Below are positions 27,001 through 40,378 of a stretch of 64,000 bases of DNA, piece by piece (the first letter of the stretch is position 1; the number at the start of each line of letters is the position of its first letter). The notes beneath the pieces are model-generated. The model saw only the letters and a list, made by a program, of their open reading frames with translations. It had not been told where the DNA came from and did no database searches. The stretch lies in contig NW_002476426.1 of the NCBI RefSeq assembly GCF_000189635.1, positions 248,001 through 312,000 of the forward strand. Direction: 5' to 3'. Source of the stretch: Tetrahymena thermophila SB210 (Eukaryota > Ciliophora > Oligohymenophorea > Hymenostomatida > Tetrahymenidae). A program made the translations under genes and the position numbers.

Positions 27001-29213
27001 AGATAATTTAAAGGACTCACAGCTGCTTGCTAATTGTACCAAGAACACTTTAATTTATTATAGCACTAGATTTAATCAACAGTCCATTTATTTGGATCAG
27101 AGGCAGTTGCTGTTTAAAAGGCAGCAAAGTCGAGACCCATTTAATCATATCCTTATTCATAAATTATAACATTAGGATTATATAAGATATTCATTCTTAT
27201 CATATACTAAGGAAAACTTGTAGATCTTTTGATTTTAAAATAGTAATTTATATACTTTAATAAATATAATGATTTTATATTTATAAAAATCTTACAAAGG
27301 AATCAATTAGCTTTAGTCAACTTTCAAAAAGAAAAGCAGCAGCTAGTTTGATACATCAGAAGGAATTATACCAACGGTATTTGACATATCAGATGACAGA
27401 AAATTTTCTACTGCATTTGGTACAGCTGAATATTATTCACTATCAGTGTAAGAAACGATTTATGTAGTTCCAAGTCCATACGCCAGACTAAATCCGTTAA
27501 CATCGTAAAATTCATCATTAATTTTAATATTAATATTTTCTCCAGGATATGGGTTGTATAATTTGTTGCTTGGATAATTTTTTAAAAAAATTTAAACTCC
27601 TCCATATCCTTATGCAATAGAAATTGTAGATGCATATGATACTTTCACTGAAACAAAGTAATCTTAATTTTACTATATCAATGCACCAACCTAAATGAAT
27701 TAAAACAAAAAGATCATTATTATTCCAAAATTTATAAAAAAATTACTTATTCACAAGCAACATAAACATTATTAAAAGAATCGACTTATTGGTAGCAGAG
27801 TGGATATTAGTTTAAGTTTAAAGCAGGAAGATTAGTTACAATAGAGTTTTCTATTATTCCCAATGCTTTTCCTAAGCATACTAAAACTTTATATTCCTAA
27901 CCGATTGGTATAGCTAAGTTGACTTAAAATGAAATGTAAACACTATTTACAGTAGGAAGATTAACAGAACTAAACAACTTATAAGGCGAATTTTATAGTC
28001 CTTGTTCTTATTATGACATTCCCCACATAAAATTAAATTTACTCTTTGTAATTTAAATAATTTATGTCTAAAGAGCATTTGCAGCAACTCCTTTCTCTGT
28101 TGTTCTTTAGGTAGTAATATCCTATCCATGCACCCTAATATCAGCCTTTTAAGGAGAAGAGAGAGGATTATAAATTTAAACATTAATTCTGAAAGTTTAA
28201 CCAACAAAGATTGGTTGATTTATCTAGAAACTAATTTAATTAAGATTTTAGTTTACGCTACAAGTTGAATTTTAAATCTATATTTAAAATTAGTTATTTA
28301 ATATATATTTTTAATTAATTTAGAATACCTATGGTATAGAAGTGCACATAGGAGAATAGTTAACTTAACAATCTAAAATGTCTGAGAAACATGAAAGTCC
28401 AAATTTAAAGTTAAAAATAGGATCTGTTATTTATTTTTTAAAAATATTAATTTATTTTTTTGAAAACCACAAAAATATTTTATAAAATTTGTGCTTAATC
28501 TTAATTTCTATTTAATTAAAGCCTCAAATTTAATTACCTGTTAAAGTTGTTGTAGGATTAATTGTAATTGTATAAATAGCACCACTATAGTAGCTTATTC
28601 CTGGTGTTATATCCAAATATGTATTATATATATAACCAGGAATTGTTTGTGAATTTATTGTTGTATTGAAACTCACTTTTATTAAAGTTGTTTGTATGTT
28701 AATTCCTATTTGGGTTCTTAAGAGATAGCCAAAGTAATTATTCATATCATATATTATTGGTGAACAATTTAATATACCATAGCAGGTATTTGAAACTGTA
28801 ATCATTTCGACAGGTTCAATTTATGAAATTGACCAATTTATTAATGATGGGTCGACGTGCATGACTATTGAATACCAAGTTGTAGCATTTAAAGCTATTC
28901 CGTATTAGCAGTAGTAATTTTTTAATGAAGGAACATAATTTATGCAATTGACTCCAGACACTAAAAGGAGAGAACTCTCATAAAGATACAAATCTGAGCT
29001 TAGGACTTTAATATTTGGATCAGGGAAGTTTATTTAAATATACTCCTTCTCAGATAAACCAGATTCTAGGTTAAAATACATCTAAAATCTATTAGGTGTA
29101 CCACTAAAATCATCTAATGTTATGATGTCCCATGATTTTATATATCCACATTTTATAAGCTATAAAGCACAGGCGATAAATACTATTATTAATTAGATTG
29201 TGAAATCAGTCAT
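21021..29213 (-). CDS. giant secreted/surface protein, paralogue A (probable GPI anchor)
   Basis: The start is ATG at 29213 (MTDFTIQLIIVFIACALQLI, a signal-peptide-like segment) and the stop is TGA at 21023-21021. After the signal come WDIITLDDFSG and MYFNLESGLSEKEYIQINFP. Threonine-, Asn- and aromatic-rich sequence then continues across the gene, for example CELINDNRLVLWFNQNV, IEFHIVIHGISQP and FYNCMPLDNVIFTPLL. The chain ends in KVLNVCFVFLLLIILQ, a hydrophobic tail with no basic cytosolic tail. With the signal peptide, this suggests GPI anchoring. Several introns of about 50-80 nt interrupt it, so the product should be about 2,500 residues. The next gene (30460-38655) has the same start, end, length and some of the same intron positions, so the two are tandem duplicates. 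No named domain was recognised and function is unknown. A role as a surface or mating/food-vacuole glycoprotein is only a guess. Confidence 0.72.
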
Positions 29214-30459
29214 TTTAGCTCAATTTATTAGTTAAACTTAATTGTAAAATCTAATTGTATAGTAGTTAGGAAATTGGGAAAACAAAAAATTTTCTACTTA
29301 TAGAGTTTTTGAGCTGATGATATTCTAGATTAGACCACAAAAATATTAAGAACTAACAAATCTTTTTTAACTATTAATTAGCTTTAGTTGAAATGTTTAT
29401 TACATCTTAATTTTGTAAGGCTAATAAATAATTTCAAAAATGAATTAAAATACATCAATCAATATATGTAAATTAATTATTGGTTTTTTTACATGAAATT
29501 CTAAGCTCTAATTTGCTTTTCATATCAATTTAAAGTTTATTTCTTACTAATATAAGAATTATCAATTCAAAAATATAAAAATATGAATCCTTTCTTTAAT
29601 ATTAATTGATAAACTATTATAAATATCTTATTAAGAATTTTCAATTTTTTATTTAATTATTTCTTTTTTAACAATAACTTCTCTACCTGAAAAAGCAAAA
29701 ACATAATTTAAATACTTCATATTTATTTTTTTTAATTCTTAAAATACTTTAAATATATATTTTTATGTAAAAAATATAAATAAATTACAATTTAAAATGT
29801 TTAAAATTTTAATTAAATGAAGATGAATTTTAATAATTTAATTAGTTGATAAACAATTTAATGAAAAATTTATTTTTAGAATGATTTACATCTTATTTAT
29901 TTTTAAAAATGTTTTGAAATACTGTAAAACTTATAAAGTTAGTCACTCTCAGTACATATATTTTCTGGCTGAAATTAAAGATGCCTTGGGAAAATTCATC
30001 AAAAAAATGGTAATAATTTAAACTGAATATTATGAAATTATCAAATTACAATAGATACGATGTAATATTTTGATTATTTTGTTTATTTACATAAAACTTT
30101 CACCATTTAAATAAATTCATTTATTTTAAAAAATTAAGAATGTGATTATTTAAAATAGATTCTGATAGATAGTATAGATTATATAATATTTTTAAATAAT
30201 TTTAAAAATTTATTTATTATTTATTGTACCTAATCTCATATATTACAAAAATACCAAATATTTTTAAAATTATTCACTAGTGGCTTTTGCTTTTAATAGG
30301 TTTTGAGGAGCCAAATTTTTAATGATAAAATAAAAAATAAAAATATTTTTTAATTAATTTATTTATTAATAAAGAATGCTGTAAGTTATATATATATATA
30401 AATCAATATAATAATATAGTTAGTTAAGTCAAATTAAATTATTTCATATTCTTATTTTT
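29214..30459. other. AT-rich intergenic region between the tandem paralogues
   Basis: About 1.2 kb of A/T-dominated sequence without a supported gene. It should carry the promoter of paralogue A and the 3' flank of paralogue B. No obvious direct repeat marking the duplication junction was seen by eye. Confidence 0.6.
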
Positions 30460-33400
30460 TCAAATAATTATCAGTAATAGTAATGATATCAAAATATATG
30501 TGAAACACAGTATTTTAGAACTAACAGTTACTACACTATAAGAATCACCAAGAGTCTTAAAATTTAGAACAATAGGCTAAGTAGTGACTGCGTTTGGACT
30601 TGGATCATCATTAGATCCATAGAAATAAGCAGTGTATCTTTTTTTAAATGCTTTTATAAGAAAATAAAAAAGTAAAAAAATTTTACGTTGTTCCTGGTTG
30701 AAGTTAAATAAATTTAAATTCTTATTGAACCTCTCTCTAACTATATCTCATCTCAAAAGTAAAAAGTGTAGCGTTTTAAGAGTTTAAGCCTTACTTAATT
30801 TGAGTTGCAGAAGGGATATTATTTTGTAATCCCTACTCTAATCCTACAATTATATATCCATCTACAGCACGTAGTGTAAAATAAACAAATGTAACTGTTT
30901 GCTAAGTTAATATTTATCCAGTTTATGCTATCTCAGGAGTATTTACTGAAACTACATCTTATGTTGATACATCAGATAGACTTGGTAAGCTAGATGAGTT
31001 TGATACTGTATTAAGGAAGGACATAATGAAATTATTTGCATTTACTTATTCTCTCACTACCAAGTTTGTCAAATCCGTAGTTGCTAAATAGTTAGGCTAT
31101 ATGTAAAAACTATACCTATTTTTTAATTTGATATATTAAATTTTTTTAATTAAATTTATAATTAATTTATTACAAATATTTTCCATTTTATTTTGACCTA
31201 ACTATAAAATTATTAGCATTTAAATTTTTATAATTAGGATAACTGCTACAGGTAGTATAAAAGTCTGTAATAACCCTTGCTTGTGGTATTTAGAAATATT
31301 ATGCCAGTGCACATGCTATGTTTTTCTACTAGTTAAAAGTTATATACTAAGAAAAGGAAAAAGTAAGTTTCATCAAAAATGATCCGTTATCGGGTATTTT
31401 CCAGCTTGTAGTCTATATTATGCTTTATTAGTTCATTTAATTTAAGCAAAAGTATTTAAAGTCATAATTTCCATTTGGCCTTAAACCATTGAAAACTTTA
31501 GTTAAAGGTGTAGCTGAGTAAGCAATTTCTGTACCAAACATTTTAAGGTTTGGGTCATTTGGATCAGTAATATTAGTAATTAGACCATTAGCTCCAGTCA
31601 CTTAACTTTTCATCACATTATCATCAATATTAGACAAAGAAGGATTTAAACCTATTAAATTATTAGTTTTAATCTTTATATATAATAATAATTGTTTTTT
31701 ACCAACAACCCAAAAGATAATAGATGGCTAACTACATTACATACTAAATGTTACATTATTTTATCCAATTTATACACTAGATATCTAAGAAGCTACAGGA
31801 GATAGGCTATAAGAACTTTAATTAGGATCAACTAAAACTAGTGTAATATCAGCAGGTGCTTAAAAAGATTGACCATTTGTTCCTCCAATTTTAAAATCTA
31901 AGGTAATAGCATTACCAATCTTGCTTCTGTCCTTTGATATCTCCTAAATAACGAAAAACATTCTAGGATCTAATTTGGCACCATTAATAGTATTCACTAA
32001 ATATTAACTAAATTTATTCAAATTCAAAAGTTAATTAATTGATAATTTCATTTTTATAAAAAATAAATTTCTTTAGATTAAAAAAAAATCTATTTCTTCT
32101 ACTTTAAACATAAAAGACAAAAAGTTTAAAAAAGCATATTCAAAAAAGATTTACCTGGCAATATTAAGATTATTAGAACTCAAGTTATTAAAAATTGGAG
32201 TATATGTAATGTCATTAACAGGCATACAATTAAAGAAATCAAGCTCTATTGGAAGTGAGAATCCTCCTATGGGTATGTTATAAGTCGAAAATCTTGAATT
32301 TATTTGGCATAACTAGCCACTTATTATTACTTTAAGTGCAGGTATAGGAGTGTAAATGTTTTGAGGATCACCAATTTTATTTGCGTTTAAAATTTCAATA
32401 CCTGTTGGGGTTGTTTAAAGTGCAGCCATACTAAACTGCATCATGTTATTACCACTAAAAACATTAAATGTATTAGGTTTAAAAGAAAACTTTGAAAGAT
32501 TTCCTAATAACGTTATATTCATGTTAAGCTAAAATACATTTTAATCTGGCTGTAATTAAATTAGCTTTTTGTAATATCCGATGTAAACATAAACAACTCC
32601 ATTCGATTCTAAATTTTAAGCCACTATGTTATTGTTTGAATTAGCTGGATCGATACTTTTTACTATGTTGTATATGTACCAGCCAAGATTTTGTCTATTT
32701 GGATCTGAATTAAAAGAGACAACTCCAGCTTAATAGTTCAACCCCATGTAATCAACATATTGATCAAATAAGTTAGATAATCCATATGAATTGTAAAGTA
32801 AGAAGCGGATTTTATTCTTTACCAAAAGAGGAACATAATTTGGGGTTGGGAGGTTTTAAATTGCTAAAACAAAGCTATTAGAAGTGGAAGCTGAGCTTGG
32901 AGTTTAATTATTTCTTTTGATGATAATTAATCTTGAACTCAAAAAATCGCATTCTTAAGCTAAATTTGTATTCATATCTCCTTGATTAAATAATGTGCAT
33001 GCATTAATTTAACCTAATTTATTCATGTCTGATAAACTTTAAGTCAGCAAGAGATACAATAAATATCCAGGCTGAAGTTAAGAGGGATCTTAAATGAATG
33101 TCACAGTCAATGTAAAAGTCGAACGAATAATCGTGTTGCTTACTTATACACTTGTGACAGTGAAGGGCTGTAAAGGATAAGATGGGGTAAGGGCTGGACT
33201 GGGTGTTTTTTAATCAGCTATGAAATTAAATTCTTATATTCCATTAGAAAATAATGAATCATTGTCAAATCCTATCCAAATTTGAGGATTAATTGTGTTA
33301 AAACGATAAAAAGTTGGTTACAAAACTCCGTATATATCTAAATAAAATACTGTTCCAAGTGTAATTTATTTATTTGACCAGACTGAGATTCTCCTCTCTC

Positions 33401-36400
33401 CTGTTACTTCACAGTATGCCAAAGAATAATCTGAAAATGCAGGAAATGAATTTGATGCCACAGAATTTAGTCTAATATAACATTCAGGATTATTTTCCCT
33501 ATTTATTCCTGGTGGAATGAAGTAAGGAAATTCTATATAAATACGAGAGAAGTAATCAAGGTTAAAATTGTTAGTCTATAGCTAAAAGGAGTATATTGCT
33601 TCGTTGCCATTGCTCACCCAGTATTTTCTTTACAATTGTACTATTGAACTCTAAATATTTGTAGTACTTATAACATTTTATGAAGGGTATGGATATGGGG
33701 AAGCTGTTTTTTAAAGAGTTTCAGTACCATCGATCCAAGAAGCCTATAAAACTTCTGATGCTTCAACTGCACCTGGAGCTGGCACTATACCTCCATAACA
33801 TTAAAGTAAGAAGTTATAATTACTTGGCTGCATAATATCTGCCTTAGGATATATTCTTACATCTTTTAGAGCTGCATTATACTCAATATGCTACCATCTC
33901 CAACTAATAGAATAACTTCCATAAGTGCTAGTACCTGTTTAAGTTAATGTGCTAGGTGCTTCATATACAACACACCTTTTTAAATATATTTTTGATTATT
34001 AGCTTTGATATAAAAAACTTTAATAATAATGTCGTTACCTAAATTTATTATCACCAACCAAATTAGCATTTCCTGCTCTTAAGAAACCAAAATCAATTGA
34101 AAAATAAGATGAAGAATAGAATCTCTCTCTTTGTTGAGGAATAAAAGTAAAGTTAAAAGGAGATCTAGCTCCAACATTAAATATATCAAATTATAAACTT
34201 CCAACACTCATATAATTACTGTAAGACATTGTTGAAAAGGAAAAGCTTCCTCCTGTGCACTAAGCAAATAAAACATATGTGTTTGAAGCTGCGTTAGTAT
34301 CAAGACCAAATATTCTAACATTTCCCCCTTTTAAGGTAGGTAAATTTACAGAAATTTAATAAGTTAAGTTTGGTATACCAGTAGTTAATCCATTTGCTTT
34401 TTTAAAATTGAAAATAAATAAAATAAACACTTTTAAAAAAGTTAATACTTTTAGCATAAATTTAGAAAGTAACAGTCTCTAAAACTTAAAACAAATAAGT
34501 AGATAAAGGCTAAATAACAAAGGTTATAGCATTTGGAGTTGTTGAAAAGGAGCAAGTTAGCTATGTTGAAGATTGAGTTAATAATGTGCAAGTATTTGCA
34601 ATAAAAGAGATTTATGATATTGATTAACTAAAAGTAAAAACTATCTATACAAAGCCAAAGCCTATTAATGCCTAACTATCAAGCTGAAGCTATGCTTTTA
34701 TTTGATACGATAACTATACTACTTACTTTCCTAAAGAGTTAGGATAAATTGGATTCATGATGTTGTTAATTATGCAAGTATTATAATTCAAAGAGCTTAC
34801 TTACTGGCTATCAGAATACATAGAAAATATTTTACCAACACTAGATGAAAAGGCATAAGTAAAAATACTTTATATATTCAAGTTTGCAGTAAAATATTAA
34901 TTGAAATACGGATTATTCCATACAATATTTCCTTACCTATTAAAATAGATATATAAATTTAGTTAATATCCTGAAATTAATATTAATTTTATTACGCTGT
35001 ATTGAGATTAGGATATGGCTAATCGATAGGACAAAATGAGCAATAAATTGTTTTTCCATCAAAATCAGCATAAAGACCTCCATTTGAATTATCATTAAAT
35101 GTATAACTAAAATTTGTACAGCTACCAACAACACCATAAGGGGGTGAAGCAAATTAAAGCTAACTAGGACCGAAAACATTAAAGTACAGACTACATAATG
35201 TAACTCCAGCACCTTTGTATGTAGGATTAAATGTGCCTGTTGGAAAAGTTGTTGAAGTATCTGCTGCAAAAAGAGTATTAGTACTTCCAATGGGTTAAAT
35301 ATTTAAAGTTTAAAGAGTATATTTAGCCAAATAACCTAAATTAAAAAATATTAAGTTTAATAAAATTATATTTTAAACTAAATCTTTTACCTGTATCAGC
35401 TTACCATGTTAAAGAGCTAAAGCTCAAAGTGTTAGGGAATAAATTTTGGTTCAGTCCGTTTATAGGAGTAATAGCTTGAGTAATTATTCCATTTACAGTT
35501 GCTCCATAAACTCTGTATACTGATAATACATTTAGTTAATTTCTCACCCCTAATGAAGTTCTGTTAAAGTTACAAAAAGCAATATTTAACCTGGTTGGGA
35601 AAGACACTGAAGATCCACCCATAACATTTTAAACTGGAATAAGCAAATTGAATTCATTTTCAATGTTCATGAGATCAGTAGCTAAAACCATCATGTTGTT
35701 CATCCATGTTTCATAACCGTTAACTACTTTGGTATCATATAAATAACAGGTACCTGCTGAACATCCTATTTCTTTGTTAGTTTATCTACCTAATGTACCT
35801 TACTCGTCATAAAACCAATTAACTTCAATTGATTAGTCAAAGAAAATCTATATTTTAAATTTTATTTTAATTTTGTATGTTTTAAGAAATCATTCATAAT
35901 TTACTGCTATTGCTGTAGCTTACAAGTTTTCAGAAGGCATTATACTACCTCCAATCCTTAAAAAAGTAGGTATTTTATGACCAGGATTGAGGGTTTTATC
36001 ACTAAAGTTAACAAAGCTGATCTTAGCATTTTGCAATTAGTTATATGAGATGGTATATGCATTGATCAATTATGCAGAAACAAGTGAATATTAAACTTGG
36101 TTGCTTCCAGTGATTAAACCTCTTTAGAATGCAATTACAAAATCAAGTAACTGGTCATCTGGCTATATTTAAGATTAAAATCCAGACTTGAACTGAACTC
36201 TTCTCATTGAAAAAACTCCTGAAAATCCTGAAGCTGTTGTTTTATATCCCTACCAGTTGTTACAATCACCAAAATTACTTGCTATTATTTATAAAAATCA
36301 TTGAATGAATAATAAAATACAACAGACTCTTTATATTATTTAATATTAAGAATAAATTTACATATGCAATCAAATCTTTATATATTATATACTGCTGATG

Positions 36401-38655
36401 TGGTAGAAGGACTATATTGTAAGTTATTGTTTGGTTTATTTTACCCATTTTAATTGTACCAAGTACAAGCATTTGCTGCATAACATGTTACTTAGTTAAC
36501 ATTCCATTAATTTGGGACAGAGCCAGATCCTAATTAAAATGCTGCAAAATCGATTCCAAATTAATCGAATCCTTGCTAATAAGATAAAACATTTGGATTA
36601 AACATTACTGACATTCTAAAATTGTAGACACTATTTCCTGGATTTCTTTAATAAAAATTTTATAATATTAACCAAGTTTAGATTAAAAATATTAAAAAGT
36701 TACTGTGTTAAACCAACATAACTATTTTAAGGTACTTGTAATAAAAACAGTAGTTATTAACTTTGATTAGACTATGGGATTATACCAACAGTATTTTTTT
36801 TACTTGAAGATAGGAATTATCCTATTCCATCAGCTGTTCCAGAAAGTGATTAATTATCAGGTACTGAAACAATTTAAGTATATCCAATACCAAACTGATT
36901 AGAATGAAATCCATTTAAATCTAAATATTCAGTATTTGCTTAAAGTTGAATAATGTCACCTAAAAAAGGGTTATATAAAGCAGCAGATTATTAGTTCTTT
37001 AATATTATTGAAACAGCACCGAAATTAGAAATTTATAGGGGAGTGCTGCTTGAATAATAAACTTTAGCTGCAACAAAATAGTTATAATTTTAATAAGCAA
37101 GAGCTCCAACCTTTTTTTATATTTAAAATTAGTTACTCAACAACAAAAATTTAATTTGAAATTTACTTGTTCACAGATAACACATGAATTAATAGCAGGG
37201 TTTATTTAGGTGTAGCAAGTAGGATTTAGGTTTAAATCTAAACGAGGAAGATTCGTAACAATAGAATTTGTCAGAATATCACTTGCTTGTCCGAAGCAAA
37301 CAGTAACAATAAACTCTTAGCCCATAGGTATAGTTTAATCAACAGTAAATGAAATTTTTACACTGTTCATTGTGAATAAATTAGGCCCACTTCTGAAAAG
37401 GGTGTATGGTATGTCTCCAGATAAAAGGGGTTAATTATCTGGAATTCCCCACAGGTAAGTGTATTTAGCATGAGAAATGTTGATTAACTGTGTTTTAAGT
37501 GCATTTTAAAAAACCCCTTTTTCAATAGTAGCCTAAGAAGTCTTTCCTACTGCATATATATTTATGTCACGCTAAGACTGGTAAATAGGATTTTCAATTT
37601 CTACTTTAATACGGAAAATCTAACCCTAAACTAAAGCTTGATTAATATTAAAAGTCAAACTACCAAATAATTAATCCATTATGCAAGTAGAATTCTGTAC
37701 CTTTGTTTAAATTTTAAGAAGTTTAATAATAATTTTTAAGCTACAAAAATTTACTTAAGTAATAGTAACACAACCTGGTAGACTATTTGAGTTACAGTTA
37801 ACAACATCAGAATAACATGCACCCTTAAATCTAAAATCTTAGCTGATTCCTAAAATTTTTATTTAAAAATAAAATATAATTTCTTTTCAATTACAGCAGC
37901 ATATTTTCTTTTTATAAATTTTGTAAAATATTCCTTAATTTTAAATAATTTTTATATCTGATACCTAACCCTAAATTTGCTGTACTTTGTTAAATTGAAA
38001 TGGTATAGGTAGCGCCTAAAGGATCTGATACAGTAGGAGTTATATCGATAAAAGTGTAATAGCTTGAGCCAGGAAGTAAATTGTAATTGTTTATGGCTTA
38101 AAATGAGACTTGAATGTTAGGACTTGGTAGGCTTTATGGTAGAGTATCATAAAGAAGTGCAAAAGAGTGATTCATGTCATAAATTATAGGACTACAACTT
38201 CCGCCTTGAATGCAAGGATCTGAAACAGTTTATATCATTATAGGGTCTTAGAAGAGTATCTAAGTAGGAGGCTTAGTTATTGAACTTAAAATTAAAGTAT
38301 ACCAAGTTTATGGCTGTAACTGATAACCAATTTAAAAGAAGTACCTAAAAGAACTCTAAAAGGGAGCAGGTTCCACAAGCCAGTATGCTAAGCTTCGTTA
38401 ATTAGCTATTAACATATTATTTTGATAAAGGTAGAGACTAGCCTTCACATTAATTCCCAAATTACGAGGAAATACTACTTAAATAAAATCACTAGGTCCT
38501 AATCCAGAATCCAAGTTGATATATAGTTTATATCCTTGTGTGGATCCATCATATCCTTGTATTTTTTCCAAATCCCATCCTTAAATGGTACCGCAGAGCG
38601 AGGATACTATTTGAAGTATTAATAGATGTATTGAAATCAAGATATATTTTTTCAT
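30460..38655 (-). CDS. giant secreted/surface protein, paralogue B (probable GPI anchor)
   Basis: The start is ATG at 38655 (MKKYILISIHLLILQIVSSL, a clear signal peptide) and the stop is TGA at 30462-30460. The mature N-terminus GWDLEKIQGYDGS, then LYINLDSGLGPSDFIQVVFP, parallels paralogue A. The C-terminus YTAYFYGSNDDPSPNAVTTQ matches YTAYFIGSVDDPSSEAEVTQ of A. It then ends in KILCFTYILISLLLLIII, a bare hydrophobic tail typical of a GPI-attachment signal. An intron next to the LQPGT segment (about 30635-30690) sits at the same place as one in A (about 21195-21250). The genomic span (8,196 bp against 8,193 bp) is almost identical. The sequences have clearly diverged, so the duplication is not recent. 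Function is unknown. The protein is large, extracellular and rich in Thr/Asn/aromatic residues, with no Cys-rich repeats like those of immobilization antigens. Confidence 0.72.
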
Positions 38656-40378
38656 TTTGCTGTATTGATATCAAATTATGAGATTTTATTTGACAGCTAA
38701 ATCAAAGTATCTAGCAAATAATTAAACAGTATATTGAGATTATAGCTGTTCTTATTTATTAATATAATTGGCTAATTAAAGTAGGAACGAACTCTTTAAA
38801 TTAGATGAGGGTCTTATTGTTCTTTCTTTTTTTTTTATTTTGTGAAAATTAGATATGTAAAATGCTTATTTATTTTGTATAATCAAACAAAAAAATAGTT
38901 AAGGATATTAATAATATTTTTGTTTTTGGTTGATAATTTGTTTATAAATTTCATATGAAGAAAATTAACAAAAATTTTTAATTGAATTTCATAGCAAATT
39001 TAAAAAAATAATAATTACAGAAGGTAACAGTGCTCATCAAAAAAGATATACTTTCAATAATAACCTCTAGTTTTATTATAAATCGTATTAGAAATATTAT
39101 CAATAAGAATTGGTATTTGAATACCAATCATTAGTGTTTAACCATCTTTTACTTTTGGTTTTTTTATATCCATATTCATTGAATAAATCCTATTTTTAAT
39201 TTACATATTTCAGTATTAACAAGCAATAATTTGATTTATAGATTTTATTTTTATAATAAATCTCTAAGTATTCTGATATTTTTAGCAAAGTAAATAAAAT
39301 ATATCAATCAAAAAATTAAATAAAATTGAATATTTTCAAAAAATTTATAAACTTATATTTTAAATTTAAATTCTATTTTTAAAATTACAAATGTTACTAA
39401 AACTTAATTTAGCTATCATTTTTCAAACCTTAAAATTTTTTAATTTTTTTTATTAGTTAAAACATATTTTTACAATTTTTATAATTTAGAGTTTTAAAAA
39501 AATAGTATCACAAAACTGTATTTAAATTAGATAAAACAAAATTTTTTTAAAAAAACAGATAAATATTAATAATATTGATTAAAATAAAAAATTTAAATTT
39601 CGATTAATGATAATAAAATATAATTTTGAAAAGTAAATAAAATAAAAAATATTTAATTTTTCTATTACAATTTTTAAGTTGATGGATGTTTGATAAAAAA
39701 ATTTTATGAAATGCTTTATCAAATTTAAAGAAAATATAATTAAATGCTTTATTTTTTTAAAATATGGATACTTATAAATTAGTTTACTCAAAAATTTGCT
39801 TTTTATCAATTAATTTTTATTTTATTACTAATTAAAAACATGATATAAAATAAAATATTCTAAAATATCTTAGTTAGGTATTATACTTCCAAAAATTTAT
39901 ACAATAAATTAAAAGAAGAAACAAAATGATATATCTAAATTCAAAATAAGAAATTGAAAAATATTATTTTTAAAACTAATTCATAATTAAGTACAAAACA
40001 TTTATTCGTATATATATAAAAAGCATTAAATACTATTACTTTATTTAAAGAAACTTTTGGCTTTTCAGCAAAAATATTTATTTATTTATTTAAATTATTT
40101 AATTGATAGGATTGTATTTGTTTTTACAAATTATAAATTTTATAAGAATTAGTTTAGCTGCCTAGCTAGCTATCAGCTGTCTATCAGTCATTATTAATAT
40201 AGATATAATTTATTTTTTGAGTTTAAGAAAAATTACACTTGCTTGGTTTCTATTTGCTAAGTTTTTTGTATTCAAATTATTTAAAAATAAATAAATGAGT
40301 TAAGGCTATTTTTAATTTATTTATTTATTGTATTATTTTATTTTAAAATTATTTAATTATTAATCAGCTTTAATTGCT
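38656..40378. other. AT-rich intergenic region (1.7 kb)
   Basis: This lies between the start of paralogue B and the end of the ING gene. Long open stretches occur only because TAA/TAG are sense codons, and composition is plain A/T. A minus-strand stretch near 39579-39809 encodes only Lys/Ile/Phe/Asn and looks like spacer. A small CTAGCTAGC repeat lies near 40161. Confidence 0.6.

Noticed and set aside
39579-39809. Minus-strand 76-aa ORF rich in Ile, Lys, Phe and Asn
   Set aside because: Composition is that expected from random A/T sequence. There are no conserved or constrained segments.
40161-40190. CTAGCTAGC repeats here and near 41963 as possible regulatory elements
   Set aside because: Only two to three copies of a palindromic tetramer occur. 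There is no consistent position relative to gene starts.
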